Of a stretch of DNA of 20,000 nt, positions 6,901 through 18,597 are shown piece by piece; positions within the stretch are counted from its first letter, which is position 1; each line of letters begins with the position of its first letter. The translations under genes were made by a program, and so were the position numbers. Origin of the DNA: Chromera velia (taxonomy: Eukaryota; Sar; Chromeraceae); contig JAHBMJ010002160.1 in assembly GCA_018398765.1 (NCBI GenBank), forward strand, positions 1-20,000, given 5' to 3'. Below the pieces are notes generated by a model. That model ran no database searches, was not told the DNA's origin, and was given only the letters and a program-made list of their open reading frames with translations.

Positions 6901-9900
6901 CTGCACAGAGAGACAGACATACGGAAAGAAAGACAACAAAAAGGACGAAAGAAAGGGAAAAAAAGGGACACAAAGAGACGAATCACGTGAGAAAAGAGGA
7001 ATTGAAAAAAAGGAGGGGAAAGAGAGAACTCGAAAGTCAAATCCACAGCAGGGCAAACTCCCTCAAATGCATCTGCGGAACGAAAAGCCGAATGGGAGGA
7101 ACGAGAGAATAATGCTTGATTGCCCGTACCGTACACATCAAAGGACATCAACAGAAAAAAAAAAGAGGCGTTCCAGGATCTCCCTGCGAGTGCAGCGTAG
7201 AGCTCTCATTGCTAGACATCAAAAGTGCAAATAAATAACAGTGCCCTTCTCCTCTGTCTACAAAAAGGCTTACGAGAAATAGTTGGACATATACAGACAC
7301 AGCACTAAGGGAAGGAATGCACCATTCTCAGACACATCCCCCCACCCCTTCTCCCCATCAAACGAATGAAATGAAAAGACCAACGGACAGACCTGGAGAC
7401 GGAACCCTTCGGCAGACTCCATCAGATCGACACCCTGCTCCTCCTCTTCATCTTCTTCTCTCCACGTCTCTTCTCCATCCTTCCGTCCTCTTCCCCTGTC
7501 GGCCCGAGGCAGGAGAGAGAGACCCTCGAGGACCTGCACACACATCAATAAATTGAATGAACAATGAAAGGATAAAGTGATTGCATCGACATGCATATCA
7601 ATATAGACGACCCTTTCAAGAGGCAGATCAAAAGAAGGCAAAAATGTGGCAGAGCGGTTTAGATTCGAACGAAACCGGTGCAGCCTGCAGACATTTGGCG
7701 GGCACAGGTGTTGACAGTCGGGCCAGAAAGACGCGAAGGACAGAATCAAAAGAAGAAAAAAAAGCTGGACTATATAGAGAACAGGCACGCACTGCAAGAA
7801 AGGGAAAGAGAAGGTGCAAACAAAGAACAGACGCAGGAAAGAGACCAACCTGAGGCATCAGGAGCGAGTCAAGAGGAAGCCACTCAGGGCTGGCGGCCAG
7901 GAGCTGCACTCAGGGATGAAACGATCCCCATACACATGCACAGATACGCAGGAGCAGGGATGCGGACAGAATTTTTTATGCAAAAATTGAAGGCATCAGA
8001 GAGAACGCACCCGATACCGAACAAGAATGAAGTCAGCGAGTTGGCCCACGTCATATGAAAGCACCCGAGAGGTGTATTAGCCAGGGGGTGAAGGGAACTG
8101 CTTGCCACCTTTTTCGCCCGATAAGATGCTCACATGTGGACGCACAAGATCACACGCCATGCACATGCGATGCGGGGAATGTCATTGTGGAAGGAGACGG
8201 AGATTGCAGCGCCCATTCATCCCACTGAATGTAGCATCAGACGGAAGTCTGAATGTGAGCTTGTTTGCTGGGACAAAAAAGGAGCAAAGGAAAAAAGGTC
8301 ACAGGAAAACAAACACAGACTGACCCACCGAAGACAAGTAGAGCCACAGAGGACCTCTGATAGCTTCGTCCTTTAGGAAAAACGCATTCAGATTCAACTT
8401 GGACTTCGTCAGACTTCCCTCAAAAGACATCATCGCGCCGCGTCCCGCCTCTCTCCCGCCCCCCTTGTGTGTGTCTCTGTCTCTCCCAGTTCTGCCGAAC
8501 CCATTCCTTTCCTTCTCCTTCCGATCCCAAAATCGGACCACGCGCCCTCCACTCGCCCCCTTGCCCCCCCCCTCTCCCTTCTCCCTCTGACTCTCACGTT
8601 CCCACCCAACCAGGTTCACCAAAGGTTCAACGAGGAACGCCTGTACCAGACAGGTGTGCATCCCGGAGGCCCCAAAAAGAAGAAACTCCCGAATCTCCGC
8701 AGGCACAGCGTCCGAGAGAAGGCCCACGCAGACGAAAGAGAGGAAGCCTCTCCGGGCAGCGGCTCTGATCTTTCGCTCTGCCTCGAGAATCTCTTTCAGA
8801 GAAAGACTCTCACGGAGGTCCTGCCTGTCTTCCTCTGCGAGCAACTTCTCTCTTTCTGACAGATCCCCTACCTGCACACAGTCAGACACGCCAGTATTCT
8901 TTTCCTGCTCCCCGGGTTCTCTGAACCTATCGGAAAGCCTACACCAGTCGCACAATGCTCTTAGGCGCTCACCTTTTCTTTCTCCAAAATGCAAAAGATG
9001 AAAAACACCTATGGCTTACGTGTTTCTTCCTTTTTACATCACATTTAGCGCTCTTGACAAACGGACTTGTCTGCTCTCTACACAAAGGCACAGGAACGCA
9101 CAGGGACACTTGATTACACTACAAACACATGCAGCGACACAAATGCACAGAGAGAGAACGCAGGCAGGAAGATGCTGAAATCCCCATGGACAGTCCGACG
9201 ACGGAGTCAAAATTCTCTATCTCTTGCCAAGAGATTTTACACAAGTTTATTTACAAAGTCTTCTTAATGACCTTTGATTCCTTCTACACATATCGTCTTT
9301 TGTCCTTTCCCTTCCCCCTCACGGCAATTTGATGAAGTGATTCTCTCTATGGATGGACATTCGCATGGACTGACCACGACTGCGCTCTCTGCGGCGTTCT
9401 CCGTCACCTCCCGGACAGCGGAGGGCACAGCACAGAGACCACAGGCCACCGGACTCTCCAGACACCCAAACGATGCCGCACCAGCAGCAGAGCCCGAGAG
9501 AGGCCCCAGAGGGTCCACCAGGAACGCGCTGTTCAAAGGACGCCCTCGTCTCTGGGCCTGGGCTTCCATACAGGCAGCACGAGCCATTTGTGTGTTTGCG
9601 TGGCTGTGCATGACGAACCCGAGAAACGTTGCAAATGCCCCTGCACGACCCGACAAAATTTGTACAAGCAGTCATGCACCCAGAAGCCCCTCTTGCCATG
9701 GACACCAGAGAAGATGGCCAAGAAAGAGAGAAAGGAGAGGCCAGTGTTCACAGAAGCGCATTCAGAGAGAGAAAAAATGAACCCCAACATAGTTGACCCA
9801 TTCCCGAGAATCATTCTGACCCGTCACTTGCTTCACAGATGCTGCGAGAAAAGGAGAAGCAGTAGAAAAATTGCTCCGTCAATCCACTAGATGGTCGACC

Positions 9901-12900
9901 GACCGACCGACCGACAAAGAGAGAAAGCAAGAAAAAGCAGGTCCGACTGACCACTGAGCAGAGGACAACGAGAAGAGAACGCAGGGAAGAGGAGATCCGC
10001 ACAAGATGAAGAGGAAGAGGAAGATGAGATCCCATCACCCCTGCCGGCCGCATCTTCTCCCGACGTCGCACTTCCCCCCGACGCAAAATCCCGACACAAA
10101 GGATCCAGGGCCAGGCAGCAAAATGCCGTCGGCACGTCTCCACCCCCCGTAACGGTCTCTCCCGCCCTCTCCGCAGATGTCTGCAGCACAAAAAGCCCCA
10201 ACTCAACCCCAGAGGCTGCCGCTACATCCCACCACCGCCATTTCTGTTCCCATCTCCTCACCCCTCTTTCCATCCCTGTCTCTGTGTTTGTGTTTGCGTT
10301 GCAGGTCGCTCCAACCTCAAGTTGTTGACGGAAGGAATCTGGGGGCCGGGAAGGGCAGAGCCCCAATCGTTGACTTTGAGATTGACTCTGAGTGCTTAGA
10401 TATGGGCGGGTTTGCCTGGTACGTGCAGGCGGGAGGTCGGGAGGTGGAGATTCTTTTTTCAGGCGATGCACCTCTCTTTCTGCGTCTGTGAACGCTGACC
10501 GAACCCCACTTGCAATCAGAAGGGGAACCCAGGAGGAAGCACAGAGGAGCCGAAGGACTGCAACAGCAATTCAGATGTGAGGGGAACAGAAGTCATCGAG
10601 GAATTGCAGAATGAGGGAACAGACTCCTTCTGACTTTGCTGTTCTCATTCAAATTTCATCAATCCCCTTTCTGACCTCCTCTATCTTTACCCATCTTCGT
10701 TCCCTGTTTCCTTGACCGAGTGGCTGCATGCATTTGTGAAGCTACACAGCAAATTCTAGCGAAAGGATAGGGCGGCAACAACAGGGAACAGCCAAGAATT
10801 CCGTTTTCCCACGCGATGTCGACTTTCTTTTCAGTGCCCTACTCCCAGTATCCACGCCCACCCCCTCACCGACCTGCATCATTTCCGGAGCCCTCCAGCG
10901 AAGACACAGCGAGGGCGCGCACGGTCGACACCATCTGAGAAGGGGGGAGCAATTCACACAGACACTCCATGGGAAGAGCACAATGAAGAGAAAAAACGAA
11001 GAACATTGAGGCCAAGGTCGAATTTCCCCGAATTCTCCTTACATCCCTGAACATCTCCAGCTTTATCATACTCTACATTTGTCTCGATGTGCGACTGCTC
11101 GGATCTCCTCCAGCGTCTCTCTTCTTCTTTTCTGCGAATCCTCAGATGCTGCAGTTGACCGCCGAGCTGCGGTGTGCTCTGAAGTAAATATAGAAAGACC
11201 AACAAAAGGGTACGGACAGGGGACAAGGCAATTAAGAGGAGACTGTCACATGTAAGATTAGAATTCGTGAATGACTGCATCCTTGTCAGAAGACCAACCT
11301 GCCGAAACAGAAAGGGACAGCCGGACGCTCCCGATTCGTTCTTCTGAGGGGGTTTTCGTCCGCTTGTCCCTCCATTTGCAGGCCCCCCCTCAGGATCCAC
11401 GCCTGTCAGACGGTCTGTCCACACGCTGCACAGGCAGACAGAGAGTGATGGCTTTTTATTTCTCTTGATCGACAGATAAAGAGACAAAAGCTTGGAACGA
11501 ATCAGAGAGAAGAATGCCCCTTGGACACTTTGAAGGTATTCAGAGGGCACAAATCCAAGCCGCTTTTGTACCTCTTCCTCGAACATATTTCACATGGCCG
11601 CTGAGACTGCATGCGCACCATCTATGCCATCTACATGAGCACAAGAGAACGTACGGATCGACACCCTGAAAACACAGAAACAGCAATCAACGCATACGTG
11701 CATGCACACAGGCAGGCAGACAAACGAGACGAGTCATTTTCATCCTTCATTCTACTCAAGAAAAAAGTGAGAAAGAGTGCACTTACCGGGCAGCACACTG
11801 GTGTAACGCGGCAACGACCTCCAGTGCCCACACATTCCGTTTATCCCTCATGCCCAGACCCACCCTGGAACCATCTCTCTCTCCCCCTCCCCCCGTCCTC
11901 TGGCCCCCCTCCACCAAGAGTTCAAACAGACCCAAGAGGACCTCAAGTCCCAGTGCATTCGAGGAAAAGAACGTGTGTCTTCCTTCAGTCGAAGTTCCTG
12001 TCTCTGTCTCTTGTGAAGCTCCCGACGAGGAAGGCAAAAGAGAATTGGAGGTCTGGCTGAACGACGCGATGCCGCCCGACTCCTCTACCGCCTCCCTCTC
12101 CCCCACGAGAGCTCTGTCAGACATCCCACGGAGAAGAGAGCGCAAGGACTCCACTGCACATGAAAAGGAGAAACCCGATGAGAAAGAAGTTCAAAGAAAG
12201 GGAAACAGACAAACAGGGACAAGCAGGAAAAGGAAAGTCCCAGCAGAATCGAAACATCCGCACACGGGAGAGAAAGACGCATAAATAAGGGCGAGCAAAA
12301 AAAAAAAATGAAAGACAGGCTCCCGAAGTAGGAAAGAGAAGGGTGAAGAAACAACAACTAACGAAAGTGAAAGCAGAGAAGATCAATCTTCCCTTATAAC
12401 TTATTGACAACCCCTCAGGCGTCAACTAGCTGACCAAATCCTTCCTTCTCTGTCACCGCCTTCCAGAACTCCACCGCAGAGGATCTCGCACATGTCCCCC
12501 CTCCCCTCTCAGCCCCATCCAGCCTGGAGCCTGCCACGAAAAGGAGCCCAACAAGCCCCGTCACTTCCTCCCACATACTCGAGGACACCCCCTGTCCCTG
12601 GCCCCTTTCAGCATTCCGCACTGCACCGCCCTCTCCCTCTGTGTCTGCACTCCCGAAAAGATCCAGCGCGATGTCCTGCAAATTAATCCATGTAAGAAAC
12701 AGCTGAGAGGATAAAAGAAAAGACCTACGATCGATGCAACCTGACTCACTGACTGGATCTGCATCCATGTCAGCTTGTCGTGACGGAAGGAAGAGAGGGC
12801 AAGCCAACTACGCTCATTGACAGAAAGGAAAAGAAAGAGACGAAGCACGGCTGCTTTTTTGCGATAGTGGACAGCCGCAAAACGAATAAATCCGAAAAGA

Positions 12901-15900
12901 CTGCCTGTACGAAACACCCCTTCCTGACCAACCAAAAGAAGATCGAGGGAGTCCGGGTCTCCACAGAGGGACATAGTCAGGGGTGACACAATCTGACAAC
13001 AAGACACTGGCATCACCCCTGTATCCTCCTCACCCCTCACTCCCCTTCTTCTCTCTGTCAGACAACCCCACAGACGTCGCGCCTCCAGAAGAACGAAGTG
13101 GCGACTCTGCAAACAGAACAAAAACCCAATGTTCTCTCATATGCGTTTGAAATAGTTCAAAACAGTACAGACACAGAAATTTACGAAGGGGCGAAAAGAG
13201 AAGTACCAATGCATCATTCCTGATCTCTTCCACAGAAAAGAAATCCAGATGCACATGCGCGAATAAAATCACACGCAGACCTGCACCCTCTCCCTTTTTT
13301 CCACTGACCACTTCCAGAGGGCATTCGAATTCATCTGCAGGACCCCTCTCTTCTGCGTCGCCCCCCCCTCTGCTCTTGTTCATCTTTTCCTGTTGCCGTT
13401 CCCGTTGTGCCTGTCTCTCTTGAAGGATCTCCAGAAGGTCTCTTTGTCGTGACAGGAAGCCAGAGAAAAAACGGACCAAGAGGAAAGGAGAAGCCCCCCC
13501 ACCCCCCTCTGATTTCTGTCTCTCCCGGCCACCTTCCCACAGGCCTGACGGTCCCCGTCCGGCCATCAGCATGTGGAGTCTGCATGCAGATGAGATGCAC
13601 AGAACAATAAGCAGGAAGAGAGAGATGACTTCGAGGTGCAAATGCAGATCTTGAAATGACAGAAGGAAATGAAAGGGGGCGAGGTACGTTTCGTGGTCAC
13701 ACTCTCTGCTTTTCTTCTTGACCTATCCACTGCTGCAGACCACTGTAATCATTCCCTTCTTTGCCAGATAGACAGACAGATCAACAGGGCCATACATACA
13801 CTGCATGACTTCACTTATGCACAATTAAAGGGAGTTGCACATATTAATACATACACCCATGCATGAAAGACCTCCATGCCCCTGCCTATTGATCCTTCCT
13901 CTCGCAGCACTTTTCCTTCCGACAAACTGACTGACCCCTCCCATTCCTCTGAGTCCACACTTTTGCCCAGGCGAAGCAAAGCCAAAGCAGATGAGAGCAT
14001 CAGAACATTCTCCACACACTCTTTCTCTTGCTCCCTTGCCAATCTTTCTCTTTCCCTTTCCTTCACGATTTCCGCATCCCTTTCCCTCCTTTTCCAGCCA
14101 CCAGGCACCCCCCATCCCGCCGCGGCTTGTGACTCCACCGCTTCTCGCTCTTCACCTCCATCCTTCTCCATTTCCATCAGAGCGGGATGTGCACTCTCAA
14201 GGACCTCAAGGACCACGGCAGACCGCAACACAACTTCCAAGAGGCCCCCACCAGCAGCCATTGGCGCGATGCCGGGGCCCTCTGGATTGGAGTCCCCCCC
14301 CCAGGCTGGCAAGGGCAAGATGGAACGACACAGCGCAGACAGGAAACGGTCCTTCACAGTCAGACTGCAGACAGAACCAGATCGATCATTCGTACACCTG
14401 CACAGCAGGAAAAAACAGCAAGAAAACATCTGCAAGGAGCTCAAACCATGGAGAAAAGCCAACAGACAGAACACTCGTATGTTTGTGGGGCTTCCAGCGT
14501 ATGGGTGAGTAGAGATGAGATGAGAAAGGCCCCTCACCTCACATCAAATCGCACCGTTGGACGGAAAAAGGGCTGAGCAACAGAGAGAAGGAAGGAAGGC
14601 TGCTTGATGGAAAGATTTGCGAACAGGACTAAAGAAGTCAGAAAGAAACAGGCGTGTGATCAAAAGGGAGAGAATATTCCGACTCGCCAGTCGGGGGAGT
14701 TTAAACGAAATAGGAAGGAGAAGCAAGAAAGGAAAAAGAGGCGTCCATATTAAGCTAACCAGGCCACCCCTATACCCACCGACCGAGACTGGGCAGGCAA
14801 AGGGTCGAATAATGGAGGTGCCTCTCTGTCCTCTTTGTTTTCTTCTTTTCTTCTCCTGCTCTTCTTGATGCTCTGCTTGACTTCTTCCTCTTGAGAATTG
14901 GACACAGGCAGCCCTGTGAGGTCGAGAGACTGCGTTTGGGATTCGGAGGAGGACACCACCAGCGACTGGGACTGCGACGCTTCCGTCTCCCCTCCCGTCC
15001 TGTCTCCCTCCACAGGGACAAGTTGACCGTTTCGTGTGTCTGACGGTCTGCCAGAGAGTGCAGCAAGGCAGAGGAGGAGAGCAGAGACGCCCACGGCATG
15101 AGGTAGGAGGCTCTCTGTGTCTGCATCTCCACGGAGGGCAAACAGAGGGAGGGGGAGCTCCCTGCTGGAGTCTGCACGGACCGGACACAAAAAGAAAGAA
15201 AGAAAGAAAGAAGAGGGAGGGGTTTATTCGTCTTCCCTAAATGATTATCCAGTGCACTTCGAGCAAAAGAAAAAAAGATCCACTCAATTCAGTGCGTGAA
15301 GAAAAGAACAGCGACGCACTTAACTCGACAAGCCTAGACAGTATCCCTCCCTGCTGTTTATACCCTGCAGACAATTGAGTTCCTCCTGTTCAACGCGCTT
15401 GATCCTGCTTGATCATTTTAGGTCCTCCGTCGAGCTGCGCTTCGTGTGGTTGTCAAAGCAGGGAGGGACTGGCAATCGTTGGACAGTACAAAGAAAAAGC
15501 GAAGGAAAAAAAAGAGGACGGACAAAGAGAACTGCAAAATCAAATCAGAAAAATACAAAGAAAGGGAAGCAGGGAGAGAAAACAAAATGCACCGGGGCAG
15601 AAACAGACACCACAAGAAAACCAATTGACCGACCGACCTGCGAGGGCCGTGCAGACAAAATTGAGACTGAAGTCCTCTTCTCCCTCCCCTCCGCTCTCCA
15701 CCATGCCTCCCCCTTCCCCGGCCTCGCCACAAAGGAATCTGAGTGGAAGGAGCGAAAAGGGACGACAGGCAGGCAGCACATTGCAAGAGAGAGGATCGAA
15801 TGCATGAAGGGGAACGAAAGAGACCGTTGATGGAAATCCAGCAGGCAGGAATAATATGATTGCGCGAAGACTACTCTCAGGATGCAGGGAACTGATTGAG

Positions 15901-18561
15901 CGCCTGCTGGTGCATGCATTCATGATTCCCTCTCAGTCCCTGCCTGCCTCCCTTCCATCGGTCAATTGGCGGAGAGAAATAACCAGAGGGAGGCAGATGA
16001 AGGAGGAAGCTACAGTCCGACGGCAAGACCGACACTTCTGCACTTTTGTCCATTTTATACTGCCCTTCTCTTTCCTCCCCCCAAAACGCTCACTCACTCA
16101 CTCACTCACTTGCTCTCTCACTGTATCACTCACGCAACCACCCACCCTATTCATGTATGATTCATCCTTCCTTCCACAAACTCGCTGTCCAACCTGATGA
16201 AGCCGTTCTCTTTCGACGCTTTGCCCCCCCCGCTGTTTCTTCTTGCCTGCTTCCCCCACCACACCAGAACTCTGCGTATCACCGCCGCCCTGTCTTCCTT
16301 CTCCTCGCTTATCCCCTCACCCCCCAGCCACCGCCCCCCCTGGTTCCATTCCAGAGGGTCACCAAAGCACTGACTCTCCAGAACAGAAAAGAGAGATCCA
16401 CTGATAACTGCAAAAGAAGCCAGGAAACAAACAATCCTCAGAATTCAAAGAGCCAACGGTAGGGTGTAACATGAGGGAAGTAAAACAAAGACTCCGAAGG
16501 TCAAAAAAAGAAGAAAGCAAGAAAGGAAAAATCGAAACCTCTTCACCTCTCCTTCCCTCCCCCCAGGACAAAAAGAAAAACTGACCCAGTGCGTCATCCA
16601 TTTCGGCCTCTGCCTTCTCCAACCTCTCGCCCATTTCCTCCACCATTCCTTTCCAGAACGTCTCCTTCATTCCTCCCTCCACCAACGACTGCAGACCCAT
16701 CCGTGCCTGCATTGCCACCTCCCCACATTGACGCACGCCCCAAAGCCACGGCGTCACGGAAAATCCCTCCCCCCCCTCCCGACCCAGACAGACAAGGGCA
16801 CCCGCCATCGTGAGACAGAGACTTTCAGCTGCCACCGCCCCGAGCACACACACGGCCGCATCCATCGGTCCCGGTATACCGTTGTGCCTCTCCGCTCCTC
16901 CCTCCAGGTCCCTTGAGAGGAGACGCGATACCAAGGACGACAGTCCCACGACCGAGCTCAGCAGCATTTCAGATGGAGAAGAAGGTGGGGATTTTGGGAG
17001 TCGGGAACTGTATGTGTCTTCTCCCCTGCCCCCCTCATTACTGCCCAGAGGAATCAAGGGGGACTCATCGCCACACGGTAGAGAGACCACTGTTCGCGAC
17101 ACCTCCGACAACCTGCTACAGCTGCAAAAAGGATAAGGAAGGAGGTTTGCACGAGCTGGGACACCAGAAGAGCCAGTCCATACAAAGAGGGAATCGTATG
17201 ACAAAAACGAAATCTCATAAACTTGCATTTGCTTCCGTCTGGCATGCGTACACCCTCTACGAGAACGACAGAGTTCCATTCTTTCAGTCTTTCCCCCCCT
17301 TTCTCCCCACAGAGACTATGTCACCTCACCTCAGTGCCGCTCGTCCCAATGACTCCAGACGCCTTCCCTTCTCCGTCTCCCTCTGTCTATCCTTTGCAGT
17401 CTCTGCAGCCGAGGGACCCCCGCCCCCGAACCCCTTCGAGGCCCCCAAAGAGACCAGACGGGACCCGACACCGCCCCCACGGCCCCGACCTGACTTCGCC
17501 CCTTTCTGGTGACCTGGCGGCGCTTTATCCGCAGTGTCTTCACTCAGAAGAAATCCTGCACGCGCGCAGAGACAGAGAGAGAGAGAGAGAGAGAAAGGGA
17601 GAGGGACAAAGAGAAAGACAGGTTGCGAGTGGGTAAAATGAAAGAGAGATGACGAGGCGCGCAGAATCGCATCTGGAAGGACAGAGAGGAAGGCCGATGA
17701 CGTTCTTGGTTCCTTCCTTCCCTTTCTGCTCGCAGCCAAACGAAATATGTGCAAAAAACTCCGAATTGAAAGCACAAGGATGCACATACCGAAAAACGTC
17801 GGCTGGCTGTTGCACACACCCGCCTCTTTTCCTTTCAAAGCAACAGTATGTCTTGTCTCCCCTCCTCACGAACGTCTTAAAGACCAACCTCTGAGGCTTT
17901 GCAGAGACAGGTTCAGGAGCACGGAGGCTTCCACAAATCGCCCTGAGTCTCCCCGTACACCTCTCTCACTCGCCCTTGTACTCTCTCCGTCTCTGTTCTT
18001 CTCCAGAAGCCCCCCTGTCGCTTCCACCAAATTTCGAACGTCCTCACTCAAACACCCTGCCCCCCCCTCCAGCAGACCCCGACACGCCCCTGTCACATCA
18101 CCCCGGAGGTCCCAACGAAAAGATTCACCCGAACTGTCAGGTCCCGGAGGATCGAGAAGAACCAGCGTCTCTGAGAGGAGCACGGAGAAGAAGAGATCCC
18201 TAGGCACAGTCTCAGAGGGCATCAGGAAGGAGGACGATCCCAGGCACACCGACGGTGCTGCAACTGCTGTCGCACACAGAGACGCAGCCCAACAGACGAC
18301 TTCCCGTCTCTCACTCACTTCCTCTTCCTCTTCTGCTGCTGCAGGCTCCCCGAGACACACCTCCTCATCCTCAGATGGCAGTGCAGTCAACAGGAGGGCC
18401 TTTGCCACTTCGAAGGCTGCGAGAGAACCACGGACAAGCAGAAGGCAGTCCGAATGGCGGAGAGTGAGAGAAAGAAGTGGCTGTGGAACGAGAAAGCGTC
18501 CTTCCTTCCACTCGTCCAACCGGGAGGAAAGAGCAAAAAAAACAGACACCGATTTTCTAGG

Positions 18562-18597
<36 letters not shown>

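Noticed and set aside
9820-9845. Possible 21-nt exon between exons 21 and 22 (after CTTTTCTCGCAG)
   Set aside because: It is frame-compatible but extremely short, and exon 21 already joins exon 22 in phase without it.
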